Part shown: piece by piece, positions 15,151 through 23,898 of the stretch
How positions within the stretch are numbered: position 1 is the first letter of the stretch
How the letters are laid out: every line of letters starts with the position of its first letter
Assembly: GCA_037045685.1 (NCBI GenBank)
Contig: JBAOII010000024.1
Location: forward strand, 19,318-83,317
Direction: 5' to 3'
Source of the DNA: Competibacter_A sp037045685
Lineage (GTDB): Bacteria > Pseudomonadota > Gammaproteobacteria > Competibacterales > Competibacteraceae
DNA: 64,000 bases
Notes under the pieces: model-generated
Told to the model about the DNA's origin: nothing
Seen by the model: the letters and a program-made list of their open reading frames with translations, nothing else
Databases searched by the model: none
Program-made: the position numbers and the translations under genes

Positions 15151-16878
15151 TTATCTCCATTGTAACAGTTGCGCCAGCACCGCCGCCGGCCGAATCGGCA
15201 GAGGACCGGGCTGACTGAGGACCCGGACTGCGGCGGGCAGCGCGTAATGCGCTTTCAGATAACCGTAGAATTGCTGGGAATGGCTCTGCTCGACCACCAG
15301 CAGCCGGCGCGCGCCCTCCAGCAGTCGCGCCAGCCGCGCCGGTTGCGCGGGCGACAGCAATTTCAGCGTCAGCACCTTGACCGCCAGCCCCTGCGCCCGG
15401 GCGAGCGCGGCGGCTTCGCGGGCCGGCGCGGCGGCCGACCCCCAAGTCAGCACCACCCATTCCCCCTCGCCGTCCACCTCGACCCAAGCCGGACCAAAAT
15501 CGTGGCGCAGCAGCTTGTCGCGGCGCTTGTCCAGTTGGGCGCGATGGTCGGTGGCTCGGCTGGAAGGCGTGCCGTGCGCGTTGTGTTCCAGGCCATCGGC
15601 CGTGTATTGCCCGCCCGGCGTGCCGGGCAGCGCCATGGGCGAAACGCCCTCGGCGGTCACCGCGTAGCGGTCGTAATCGTTGACGCCGTTCCGAGCGATC
15701 AAGCGCGGTGAGACGCCCGCGCTTTCGGCGGGCGGCCGGTCGCACACCGCTTGGCTCTGCCCCAGAAATTGGTCGGACAGCACGATGGCCGGACACTGCA
15801 GCGCTTCGGCCAGTCGCACCGCCCACTGGGTGACCGCCAAGCAATCGCTGACCGAACTCGGCGCCAGCACCAGGTGAGGGGCATCGCCGTGCAGGCCGTA
15901 CAGCGCCATGTTGAGGTCGGATTGCTCGGATTTGGTGGGAATGCCGGTGGACGGACCACCGCGCATCACGTTGACGACCACCGCCGGGATTTCGGCCGCC
16001 ACCGCCAAGCCCAGGGTTTCGCTCATCAGCGCCAGCCCCGGACCGGAGGTGGCGGTCAGCGCCGGCACGCCGCCGTAGGCCGCGCCCAGCACCATGTTCA
16101 AGGCCGCGATCTCGTCCTCGGCCTGGATGAGATGGCCGCCCGCTCGCTCCAGGCGCGGCGCCAGCCACTCCGACAGATCGGTGGCCGGCGTGATCGGATA
16201 AACCGCCGCGAACCGCACCCCGCCGCGCAAGGCGCCGAGCGCCGCCGCCTCGTTTCCGGTCAACAGCCAGCGCGTCCCGCCGTCGACGGCCAAGGGCGGC
16301 GGTTGCACCGAACCGTCCAGCGCGGCGGCGGCGCCATGGCCGGCGGCCAGCGCCTGCTGCAACCGCGCCGGATCGAGCCCCTTGCGGTTCAGCACCCGCC
16401 CCACCAGCGCCGCCAGCGGCTTGAGCGGCAAGCCGAGCAGACGCGCCAGCAGGCCGAGCGCGATGATGTTGGGCCGTCCTCCCGCGATGTCGTCCGCCAG
16501 ATCGGTCAGGGGGAACGTCACCAGGCGCGCGCCGCTGGCGAGAATGGCGGCCGGCGGATCGCCCGCCTCGGCATCGGCGACGATCAGGCTGTCGGCATCC
16601 AGGGGCACTTCGTCCACGAAGCGGTCGGCGTTATGCCAATCCAGCGCCAGCAGGACATCGAAACGGTCGCCGTGTCCCAGCACCGGCGTCGCGGCCAGCC
16701 GCACCATCGCCAGCGCCTCGCCGCCGCGGATTTGCGGTCCCACCGAGCGCGTCATCAGGCCGTACCAGCCGAACTGGCCGGCGGCTTCGAGCAACAGGCT
16801 GCCGGCGGTGATGGCCCCGGAACCGCCGCTGCCCACGATGGCGAGCGCGATGGCGGCGGGCGAAGTTGGAGTGATCAT
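15151..16878 (-). CDS. korA: 2-oxoacid:ferredoxin oxidoreductase, fused gamma-alpha subunit
   Basis: The 575-residue product fuses the gamma domain (residues about 5-185: IVGSGGSGAITAGSLLLEA, TRSVGPQIRGGEALAMVRL) to the alpha pyrimidine-binding domain (from about 200: VYPITPATDLSEWLAP, ATSGPGLALMSETLGLA, MRGGPSTGIPTKSEQSDL). This fused form is typical of KorA/OorA-type enzymes. The start at 16878 (MITPTSPAA) is preferred over a longer reading because the Rossmann-like strand begins right after it. It leads the operon korA-korB-ferritin-like gene. Confidence 0.92.
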   Translation of the reverse strand: MITPTSPAAIALAIVGSGGSGAITAGSLLLEAAGQFGWYGLMTRSVGPQIRGGEALAMVRLAATPVLGHGDRFDVLLALDWHNADRFVDEVPLDADSLIVADAEAGDPPAAILASGARLVTFPLTDLADDIAGGRPNIIALGLLARLLGLPLKPLAALVGRVLNRKGLDPARLQQALAAGHGAAAALDGSVQPPPLAVDGGTRWLLTGNEAAALGALRGGVRFAAVYPITPATDLSEWLAPRLERAGGHLIQAEDEIAALNMVLGAAYGGVPALTATSGPGLALMSETLGLAVAAEIPAVVVNVMRGGPSTGIPTKSEQSDLNMALYGLHGDAPHLVLAPSSVSDCLAVTQWAVRLAEALQCPAIVLSDQFLGQSQAVCDRPPAESAGVSPRLIARNGVNDYDRYAVTAEGVSPMALPGTPGGQYTADGLEHNAHGTPSSRATDHRAQLDKRRDKLLRHDFGPAWVEVDGEGEWVVLTWGSAAAPAREAAALARAQGLAVKVLTLKLLSPAQPARLARLLEGARRLLVVEQSHSQQFYGYLKAHYALPAAVRVLSQPGPLPIRPAAVLAQLLQWR

Positions 16879-17141
16879 AGGGGTTCGCTCCCAAGTTTGG
16901 GCCGTACAGCCAGAGCGCAAGACGCGGTTAGAGGATAATCATCCACGATGCAGGTTTTCGGCACGTTTCATGCCAATGACCGATTTAAATACAACTGATT
17001 GATAATGAAATATTATTTAATACCAATCCTCTCCGCTCCAATCCGTTGGCCGCTCTATGTTGGTGCAGAACCGGCTTGCGGTGCATCAAAAGGCAAAACC
17101 TCCCGAACGCTTCGTCTCTCCTGTTTGAGATGCGATTCAAC

Positions 17142-17167
17142 GAAAAAGCCCCGCATCGCGCGGGGCT
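17142..17167 (-). terminator. Rho-independent terminator after class I aldolase
   Basis: On the minus strand AGCCCCGC (17167-17160) pairs with GCGGGGCT (17154-17147) and is followed by TTTTT. It ends the aldolase gene at 17193. The rest of the 314-bp gap 16879-17192 is AT-rich near 16960-17035 and presumably holds the korA promoter; no other feature was seen. Confidence 0.85.
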
Positions 17168-17192
17168 CGATCGGTCGGTCGGGATGCCCCGC

Positions 17193-18260
17193 TCAGGCGA
17201 CGGTCACGCCGGCGTCGAGATAAACGTCTTGAATGGCGTTGAGAATGGCGACGCCATCCTTCATCGGCCGCTGGAACGCCTTACGGCCCGAGATCAGACC
17301 CATACCGCCGGCGCGCTTGTTGACGACCGCCGTCATGACAGCCGCTTCGAGATCGCCCGCGCCCTTGGATTCGCCGCCGGAGTTGATCAACCCGGCGCGG
17401 CCCATGTAGCAGTTGGCGATCTGGTAGCGGCAGAGATCGATCGGGTGGTCGCTGGCCAGGTCGGTGTAAATCTTCTTGTCGAACTTGCCGTAGCTGGAAC
17501 CGCCCATGTTCAGCGCCTCGAAGCCGCCGTTATTTTCCGGCAGCTTCTGCTTGATGATGTCGGCTTCGATGGTGACCCCGAGGTGATTCGCTTGGCCGGT
17601 CAAATCGGCGGAAACGTGGTAGTCCTTTTCCTTGGTCTTGAAGGCGTTGTTGCGGAGATAGCACCACAGGACGGTGGCCATGCCGAGTTCGTGGGCCATG
17701 GCGAAGGCTCGCGCGACCTCGACGATCTGACGGCCGCTTTCCGGCGAGCCGAAGTAGATGGTGGCGCCGACCGCCGCGCAACCCATGTCGTGCGCTTCCT
17801 TGACGGTGCCCCACAGGATCTGGTCGGCCTTGTTGGGAAAGGTCAGCAGCTCGTTGTGGTTGATCTTGACCAGGAACGGGATCTTGTGCGCGTACTTGCG
17901 GGCCATCATGCCCAGCACGCCGTAGGTCGAGGCCACCGCGTTGCAGCCGCCTTCGATGGCCAGCTTGACGATGTTCTCCGGGTCGAAGTAGATCGGGTTC
18001 TTGGCGAAGCTGGCGCCGCCAGAATGCTCGATGCCCTGATCGACCGGCAGAATGGACAAAAAGCCGGTGCCGGCCAGCCGCCCGCCGCCGAACAGGCGTT
18101 GCAGGTTGCCCAACACGCGGTTGTTGCGGTCGGATGCGGCGAAAACCCGATCCACGAAATCCGGGCCGGGCAGGTGGAGTAACTCCCTTTTGATTTTAGG
18201 GCTGTCGAAGCCCAGCAGGTAGTCGGCGTTGGCGCCCAGAAGTTCAGCGACTTTACTCAT
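17193..18260 (-). CDS. fbaB: Fructose-bisphosphate aldolase, class I (DhnA/FbaB type)
   Basis: The 355-residue product matches the archaeal-type class I aldolase family, which forms a Schiff base with lysine and needs no metal. Seen: FLSILPVDQGIEHSGGASF, YGVLGMMARKYAHKIPFLVKINHNE, GAAVGATIYFGS-type strand (GCAAVGATIYFGSPES) and the end-barrel GGMGLISGRKAFQRPMKDG. The start MSKVAELLG at 18260 fits the family. It is divergent from a class II aldolase gene with 246 bp between the starts, so the cell has both mechanistic types of this glycolytic/gluconeogenic step side by side. Confidence 0.92.
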   Translation of the reverse strand: MSKVAELLGANADYLLGFDSPKIKRELLHLPGPDFVDRVFAASDRNNRVLGNLQRLFGGGRLAGTGFLSILPVDQGIEHSGGASFAKNPIYFDPENIVKLAIEGGCNAVASTYGVLGMMARKYAHKIPFLVKINHNELLTFPNKADQILWGTVKEAHDMGCAAVGATIYFGSPESGRQIVEVARAFAMAHELGMATVLWCYLRNNAFKTKEKDYHVSADLTGQANHLGVTIEADIIKQKLPENNGGFEALNMGGSSYGKFDKKIYTDLASDHPIDLCRYQIANCYMGRAGLINSGGESKGAGDLEAAVMTAVVNKRAGGMGLISGRKAFQRPMKDGVAILNAIQDVYLDAGVTVA

Positions 18261-18506
18261 GACGAGCCTCCTCGGGGTCGGGTTGATCGAACGGCACAAA
18301 TAGCCACTTTGTAACGGATTATTTTGACCCCGCGCCGGCAAACATCAATCGGGGGCTGGCGGCCCGTTGCAAAAGCCCGGCTCCATGGCGGGACGCTCGG
18401 ACCGCGATCGCTCGCGGCGCGGCTTTGATGGCGGCCGCGCAGAAGCTATACTGATCCTGCTATCCGTTGTTGTTCAATCATAATTATCCGCATAGAGGAT
18501 TCGTTC

Positions 18507-19577
18507 ATGGCGCAACTCAAACCCGGTGTCGTTACTGGCAAAGACTATCTGACCTTGGTGGCCGCCGCCAAAGCCGGCGGCTACGCCTTGCCCGCGGTCA
18601 ACGTCAGCAGCAGCAGCACCATCAACGCGGTGCTGGAAGCGGCGGCCAAGAATCAAGCCGACGTCATCATCCAGCTTTCCAACGGCGGCGCCCAGTTCTA
18701 CGCCGGACAAGGACTGAAAGATAGCGCTAAGGCCAAGGTGCTGGGTGCGGTATCGGCGGCGCAGCACGTTCATTTGCTGGCCGAGCACTACGGGGTCTGC
18801 GTGGTGTTGCACACCGACCACGCCAACAAGGGCCTGATTCCCTGGGTGGATGCGCTGCTGGACCACGGCGAGGCGTTCTACAAACAGCATGGCAAGCCCC
18901 TGTTTAGCTCGCACATGCTGGACCTGTCGGAAGAGTCGATGGAGTTCAACCTGAACGAGTGCGCTCGCGTCCTCACCCGCATGGCACCTTTGAACATGAG
19001 CCTGGAAATCGAACTGGGCGTGACCGGCGGTGAGGAAGACGGCATCGGCAGCGAGCTCGAGGAAAGCGCCGACAACTCCCATCTCTACACCCAGCCGGAA
19101 GACGTGCTGCAGGCTTATGACCGGCTATCGCCGATCGGCCACTTCTCGGTTGCCGCCTCCTTCGGCAACGTGCACGGCGTCTACAAACCCGGCAACGTCC
19201 AACTCCGCCCGGAAATCCTGAAGAACTCCCAGGCGCTGATCGAGCAACGGCACAAGACCGCCGCGAAGCCGCTGAATCTGGTGTTCCACGGCGGCTCTGG
19301 CTCGGAAAAGGACAAGATCACCCAGGCGGTCAGCTACGGGGTGTTCAAGATGAACATCGACACCGATTTGCAGTTCGCCTACTCGGAAGCGATCGGCAAG
19401 TTCGTCACCCAGAATCCCAAGGCGTTCCTGTACCAGGTGGACCCGGAAACCGATAAGCCTTACAAGAAGTACTACGACCCCCGCAAGTACCTGCGCGCGG
19501 CGGAAGAGAACATGGTGGCCCGCTTGAACGAAGCCTTCCTGGACTTGGGCTCGAAGGGCAAATCGCTGGCTCTGTAA
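18507..19577 (+). CDS. fbaA: Fructose-bisphosphate aldolase, class II
   Basis: The 356-residue product is the zinc-dependent aldolase of the E. coli FbaA type. Seen: LPAVNVSSSSTINAVLEAA, the zinc ligand motif VVLHTDHANK (about residues 99-108), ELGVTGGEEDGI, GNVHGVYKPGNVQL, and the phosphate-binding FHGGSGSEKDKI and NIDTDLQFAY. Length is standard. It cleaves fructose-1,6-bisphosphate to dihydroxyacetone phosphate and glyceraldehyde 3-phosphate. It starts 246 bp from the divergent class I gene, a layout that would allow shared regulation. Confidence 0.97.
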   Translation: MAQLKPGVVTGKDYLTLVAAAKAGGYALPAVNVSSSSTINAVLEAAAKNQADVIIQLSNGGAQFYAGQGLKDSAKAKVLGAVSAAQHVHLLAEHYGVCVVLHTDHANKGLIPWVDALLDHGEAFYKQHGKPLFSSHMLDLSEESMEFNLNECARVLTRMAPLNMSLEIELGVTGGEEDGIGSELEESADNSHLYTQPEDVLQAYDRLSPIGHFSVAASFGNVHGVYKPGNVQLRPEILKNSQALIEQRHKTAAKPLNLVFHGGSGSEKDKITQAVSYGVFKMNIDTDLQFAYSEAIGKFVTQNPKAFLYQVDPETDKPYKKYYDPRKYLRAAEENMVARLNEAFLDLGSKGKSLAL

Positions 19578-19622
19578 GGCTTGATGATCGGGCGCGCGGA
19601 CGCCGGGTGTTCGCCCGCCCCC

Positions 19623-20705
19623 TCAGTCGCCGGCCGTATCGAAATGCGGTTGATGGTGCGTTTCCGACCCCATCAACCGCGCCATCTTCGCCGCGTTCGG
19701 CGCCAGCACCACCCCTCGTTCCGTCACCAGCGCATCCACCAGCTCCGCCGGGGTCACGTCGAAGGACGGATTCCAGACCGCCGCGCCCGCCGCCGCGACC
19801 GGCTGCCCCCCGAGCGTCAGCAGCTCTTCCGCCGCGCGCTGTTCGATGGGGATGGCGGTCCCGTCGGGGATGCCGACATCCACCGTCGAGGTCGGCGCCA
19901 CCACCATGAACCGCACGCCGTGATACCGGGCGGCCACCGCCAGATGATAGGTGCCGATCTTGTTGGCGACATCGCCGTTGGCCGCGACCCGATCCGCGCC
20001 GACGATCGCCCACCGTATCCCGCCCCGCCGCATCAGGGCCGCCGCCGCCCCATCCGCCAGCAGCGTCACCGGGATACCGTCTTGCACCAGCTCCCAGGCG
20101 GTCAGCCGCGCCCCTTGCAGCCACGGCCGGGTCTCGTCGGCGTAGACCCGCTCGATCAGCCCCGCCGCGTACCCCGCGCGAATCACGCCCAGCGCCGTGC
20201 CGTAACCGCCGGTCGCCAGCGAGCCGGTGTTGCAATGGGTCAGAACGCTACCCCGCTCGCCCAACAACGCCGCGCCCCGTTGCGCCATGTGCCGGTTGGC
20301 GGCGATATCCTCCCGGTGAATCGCCCGCGCCTCGGCCAGCAACGATTCGACCGGATCGCCGTCGAGCGCTTCGATCGCGCGCTCCATCCGCCGCAGCGCC
20401 CAGAACAGATTGACGGCGGTCGGTCGGGCCGCCGCCAACAACGCCAGGTCCTCGCCGATCAGGCGCCGCCAGCGATCGGGGTCTTCGGCATGGCGGGCGC
20501 TGGCCGCCAGCACCACCCCGTAGGCGGCGGCGATACCGATGGCCGGCGCACCGCGCACCACCATCTCGCGGATCGCGTCGGCGACCTCCGCCGCCGAGGT
20601 CAGCCGCCGATAGCGCTCCGCTCCCGGCAGCAGGCGCTGATCGAGGAGTTCGAGCGCGTTTTCGCGCCAGACCACGGCGCGCACCCGATCGTTTTCATGC
20701 GACAT
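19623..20705 (-). CDS. mtnA: S-methyl-5-thioribose-1-phosphate isomerase
   Basis: The 360-residue product belongs to the MtnA/eIF2B-alpha-like family of the methionine salvage pathway; it converts methylthioribose 1-phosphate to methylthioribulose 1-phosphate. Seen: VRGAPAIGIAAAYGVVLA, the catalytic-cysteine motif LTHCNTGSLATGGYGTALG, VGADRVAANGDVANKIGTY with the catalytic aspartate, and NPSFDVTPAELVDALVTE. The start MSHEND at 20705 fits family N termini. mtaD, acting earlier in the same pathway, lies 1.1 kb away on the other strand. Confidence 0.96.
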   Translation of the reverse strand: MSHENDRVRAVVWRENALELLDQRLLPGAERYRRLTSAAEVADAIREMVVRGAPAIGIAAAYGVVLAASARHAEDPDRWRRLIGEDLALLAAARPTAVNLFWALRRMERAIEALDGDPVESLLAEARAIHREDIAANRHMAQRGAALLGERGSVLTHCNTGSLATGGYGTALGVIRAGYAAGLIERVYADETRPWLQGARLTAWELVQDGIPVTLLADGAAAALMRRGGIRWAIVGADRVAANGDVANKIGTYHLAVAARYHGVRFMVVAPTSTVDVGIPDGTAIPIEQRAAEELLTLGGQPVAAAGAAVWNPSFDVTPAELVDALVTERGVVLAPNAAKMARLMGSETHHQPHFDTAGD

Positions 20706-20865
20706 GAGCGACTCGACTCGGTGAGTTTTCGGGAGAACAGCCAAAAAATTTCGTGTTGCGATTTTACGACAAGCCCGGCCCGCAGCCGGTTAACGCAAAA
20801 AAACTCTTGCCAAAATACCGAGATAGCGCGCAAAATTAGGTCATTTATTGCTAGCACAACATTTT

Positions 20866-20893
20866 TTGCAATTCTGACACAACGTTGTATCAT
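20866..20893 (+). promoter_or_regulatory. Candidate sigma-70 promoter for the OmpA-like gene
   Basis: TTGCAA (20866-20871), 16-bp spacer, TATCAT (20888-20893). It lies in the AT-rich first half of the 350-bp gap 20706-21055 and predicts a leader of about 155 nt. The spacer contains the palindrome ACAACGTTGT. Nothing else was seen in the gap. Confidence 0.5.
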
Positions 20894-21055
20894 TACACAT
20901 CATGGCCCGCCCGTTTGCTGCGCGCAGCATCCAGCGGTCGGATATACTGGCCAAGTGGAAGATCGCGGTTTAACCGACCCGGTCCCCGCCGCGACCTGAG
21001 ATTGATGACGTGCCGTGCACAGAAATTTTTGGTGCCTATTTGGGAGAGTATATCG

Positions 21056-21664
21056 ATGAAAGTGAATCTGCATAAGCTTGGCTTGGGCTTGGCTGCCTCG
21101 ATGATGCTGTTTGCTGCCCTGCCCGCTCACGCGATCAACAAGTACGGCTGCATCTATGCCGTCGATCCTTGGGATCATATCGTCAAGGACCCCTACGGCC
21201 GCTGCATTCGCACGCCGTGGTGGACCGCCGAGAAGGATGTCCCGGAATGCGGCGCCGTCGCGGTCGCACCGGCCCCGCCGCAGTGCGAGAAGATCACGCT
21301 GGGAACCGACACCCTCTTCGACTTCGACCGTTCCGAGCTGAAGCCGCGCGGCCGCGACCGGCTCAACCAGTTGGCTTCCGACATCAAGCGCGCCGAGCGG
21401 GTCTCGGTCGTCAAGATCGTCGGCCACACCGACAGCAAGGGCAGCGACGCCTACAACATGCGCTTGGGCCAGCGCCGCGCCGATACCGTGGCCAGCTTCC
21501 TGGTCTCCAGGAGCATCCCCGCCGGCAAACTCAAGACCAACAGCATGGGCGAATCCCAGCCGGTCGCGCCCAACACCCTGCCGAACGGCAAGGATAACCC
21601 GGAAGGCCGCGCCCAGAATCGCCGCGTGGAGATCACCACGGTCACGGAGATGTGCCGCGAGTAA
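21056..21664 (+). CDS. OmpA-family peptidoglycan-binding outer-membrane protein
   Basis: The 202-residue protein starts MKVNLHKLGLGLAASMM with a signal peptide cleaved after AHA (about residue 26). A short cysteine-containing N-terminal region with PWWTAEKDVPECG follows. Residues about 85-195 are an OmpA-like domain: TLFDFDRSELKPRGRDRLNQL, VKIVGHTDSKGSDAYNMRLG, RRADTVASFLV, EGRAQNRRVEITT. Such domains bind meso-diaminopimelate in peptidoglycan. There is no 8-stranded barrel, so it is a small periplasmic/outer-membrane anchor. GGGAGAG precedes the ATG; a terminator follows. Confidence 0.92.
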   Translation: MKVNLHKLGLGLAASMMLFAALPAHAINKYGCIYAVDPWDHIVKDPYGRCIRTPWWTAEKDVPECGAVAVAPAPPQCEKITLGTDTLFDFDRSELKPRGRDRLNQLASDIKRAERVSVVKIVGHTDSKGSDAYNMRLGQRRADTVASFLVSRSIPAGKLKTNSMGESQPVAPNTLPNGKDNPEGRAQNRRVEITTVTEMCRE

Positions 21665-21694
21665 TTCCCGAGCCGCTTCGACTCGCCGTATCCG

Positions 21695-21721
21695 CGCCCC
21701 GGTCTTCCGGGGCGTTTTTTT
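21695..21721 (+). terminator. Rho-independent terminator after the OmpA-like gene
   Basis: CGCCCCGG (21695-21702), loop TCTT, CCGGGGCG (21707-21714), then seven T residues. Confidence 0.93.
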
Positions 21722-21748
21722 ACCTGCTTGCCGGTTCCGGCCTATAAT
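21719..21748 (+). promoter_or_regulatory. Candidate promoter for mtaD-ubiG-HAD operon
   Basis: TTTACC (21719-21724), 18-bp spacer, consensus TATAAT (21743-21748), 28 bp before the mtaD ATG. The -35 overlaps the T-tract of the preceding terminator. Confidence 0.5.
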
Positions 21749-21775
21749 CCCACGCCGACACCCCGAGAACCGCGC

Positions 21776-23104
21776 ATGCCGCAAGCCATCGCCACCCTGC
21801 TCCGCGCCCGCTGGATCGTGCCGGTCGAACCGGAACATCGCGTTCTGGAACGACACGCCATCGCCATCCAGGACGGTCGCATTCTCGCCGTCCTGCCGCG
21901 CGAGGAAGCCGCTGCCCGCTACCGCGCCGAGGTTTCCCTCGATCTGGACCGGCACGTTCTGATCCCCGGACTGGTCAACGCGCACACTCACGCCAGCATG
22001 ACCTTGCTGCGTGGGCTGGCCGACGATCTGCCCTTGATGACCTGGTTGCAGGATCACATCTGGCCGGTCGAGGCCCGTTGGGTCGCCCCCGATTTCGTCC
22101 GCGACGGCGCCCGACTGGCGATGGCCGAAATGTTGCGGGGTGGCATCACCTGCTTCAACGACATGTACATGTTCCCGGATGTGGTCGCCTCGGCGGCGCG
22201 GGACTGCGGGATGCGCGCCTGCGTGGGCCTGATCGCCCTGGATTTCCCGACCGGTTACGCGCGAAACATCGATGAATATCTGGCCAAGGGGATGGCCTTG
22301 CACGACGAGCTGCGCGCCGATCCGCTGGTGCGCACCGCTTTCGCGCCCCATGCGCCTTACACGGTTTCGGGACCGGCGCTGGAGCGGATCGGCCGGCTGG
22401 CCGCCGAACTCGACCTTCCCATCCATATCCACGTCCACGAAACCGCCGCCGAAATCGCCCGGTCCCAGGCCGAGCACGACTGCCGGCCGCTGGAACGGCT
22501 GGAGCAGTTGGGGTTGTTGACGTCGCGACTGCTGGCGGTGCACATGACCCAGCTCGAACCCGCCGAGATCGAGCGCTTGGCGCGGGCCGGGGCTCACGTC
22601 GCCCATTGCCCGGAATCCAATCTCAAACTGGCCAGCGGCTTTTGCCCCACCGCCCGACTCGACGCCGCCGGCGTCAACGTGGCCATCGGCACCGACGGCG
22701 CGGCCAGCAACAACGACCTCGATTTGTTCGGCGAGATGCGCACCGCCGCCCTGCTCGGCAAGGGCGTGGCCGGCGACGCCGCCGCGCTGCCGGCGGCCCG
22801 CGTGCTGGGCATGGCCACGCTCGGCGGCGCCCGGGCGCTGGGCCTGGAAGCGGAAATCGGGTCGCTGACGCCCGGCAAGGCCGCCGACATCGTCGCCGTG
22901 GATTTCGGCCATCCGGAAACCGAGCCGGTCTACAATCCGATTTCGCAACTGGTCTACGCCACCGGCCGCCACCAGGTCACCGATGTCTGGGTCGCCGGCC
23001 GGCGGCTGCTGGCCGACCGGCGTCTGACCACGCTGGACATCGCCGACCTGATCGGGCGGGCGCGGGAGTGGCGGCGCAAAGTCGCCGCCGAACATCGGGC
23101 GTGA
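21776..23104 (+). CDS. mtaD: 5-methylthioadenosine/S-adenosylhomocysteine deaminase (amidohydrolase)
   Basis: The 442-residue product is an amidohydrolase-superfamily deaminase (TRZ/ATZ type). Metal ligands are visible in VNAHTHASMTLLRG (about residues 65-78), in HIHVHETAAE, and GTDGAASNNDLDLFGEM. The N and C termini form the small beta-sandwich. In gammaproteobacteria this orthologue deaminates methylthioadenosine and feeds the salvage pathway that uses MtnA, whose gene is nearby. It is first in the likely operon with ubiG and a HAD phosphatase, an order also known from Pseudomonas. Confidence 0.9.
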   Translation: MPQAIATLLRARWIVPVEPEHRVLERHAIAIQDGRILAVLPREEAAARYRAEVSLDLDRHVLIPGLVNAHTHASMTLLRGLADDLPLMTWLQDHIWPVEARWVAPDFVRDGARLAMAEMLRGGITCFNDMYMFPDVVASAARDCGMRACVGLIALDFPTGYARNIDEYLAKGMALHDELRADPLVRTAFAPHAPYTVSGPALERIGRLAAELDLPIHIHVHETAAEIARSQAEHDCRPLERLEQLGLLTSRLLAVHMTQLEPAEIERLARAGAHVAHCPESNLKLASGFCPTARLDAAGVNVAIGTDGAASNNDLDLFGEMRTAALLGKGVAGDAAALPAARVLGMATLGGARALGLEAEIGSLTPGKAADIVAVDFGHPETEPVYNPISQLVYATGRHQVTDVWVAGRRLLADRRLTTLDIADLIGRAREWRRKVAAEHRA

Positions 23105-23178
23105 CCGCCGTCGATTCTCCCTCAAACCGGCCAGCGCAATTTCCTCGCTCAACCTTCAGCCGCCCGATGGAACAGGAC

Positions 23179-23898
23179 ATGACGACCGCCAACCCGAACG
23201 TGGATTTTCAGGAAATCGCCAAATTCGAGGAACTCGCCAGCCGGTGGTGGGACCCGGACAGCGAGTTCAAGCCCCTGCACGACATCAATCCGTTGCGGCT
23301 GAACTACATCGAGGAACGGACCGGCGGACTGGCCGGCAAGCGGACCCTCGACGTGGGTTGCGGCGGCGGCATTTTGGCCGAGAGCATGGCCCTGCGTGGC
23401 GCCTCGGTCACCGGGATCGACATGGGCGAGGCGCCGTTGGCGGTCGCGCGCTTGCACCAGTTGGAATCTGGCGCAGCCTTGGACTACCGGCGGATCACCG
23501 CCGAGGATCTGGCGGAGAGCGAACCGGCCAGCTTCGACGTGGTGACCTGCATGGAAATGCTGGAACACGTCCCCGACCCGGCCTCGACGATCCGAGCCTG
23601 CGCCCGGCTGCTCAAGCCGGATGGCCACCTGTTTTTTTCCACCATCAACCGCAACCCCAAAGCCTATTTGCTCGCCGTCATCGGCGCGGAATACCTGTTG
23701 CGGCTGCTGCCCAAGGGCACGCACGACTACCGCAAATTCATCCGCCCCTCCGAGCTGGACGACTGGGCGCGGGCTGCCGGGCTGACGCTCCGCCACCTGA
23801 CCGGCATGCATTACAACCCCCTGCTGCGCCGCTACCGGCTGGGAGCTGGGGTATCGGTGAACTACCTGGTTCATTGCCGGCAGGAAGATTCGGCGTGA
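23179..23898 (+). CDS. ubiG: Ubiquinone biosynthesis O-methyltransferase
   Basis: The 239-residue class I SAM methyltransferase carries out both O-methylations of ubiquinone synthesis. Seen: FEELASRWWDPDSEFKPLH at the N terminus, a SAM-binding LDVGCGGGILAESMALRGA motif I, VTCMEMLEHVPDP, the LFFSTINRNPKAY block and TGMHYNPL. ATG 23179 has AGG close upstream; an ATG four codons earlier is the alternative. Its stop overlaps the next start (GTGA), so the phosphatase is translationally coupled. Confidence 0.95.
   Translation: MTTANPNVDFQEIAKFEELASRWWDPDSEFKPLHDINPLRLNYIEERTGGLAGKRTLDVGCGGGILAESMALRGASVTGIDMGEAPLAVARLHQLESGAALDYRRITAEDLAESEPASFDVVTCMEMLEHVPDPASTIRACARLLKPDGHLFFSTINRNPKAYLLAVIGAEYLLRLLPKGTHDYRKFIRPSELDDWARAAGLTLRHLTGMHYNPLLRRYRLGAGVSVNYLVHCRQEDSA

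Noticed and set aside
20900..23152. 750-codon minus-strand open frame opposite the OmpA gene and mtaD
   Set aside because: Spans two well-supported plus-strand genes, a terminator and a promoter; composition typical of an antisense shadow.
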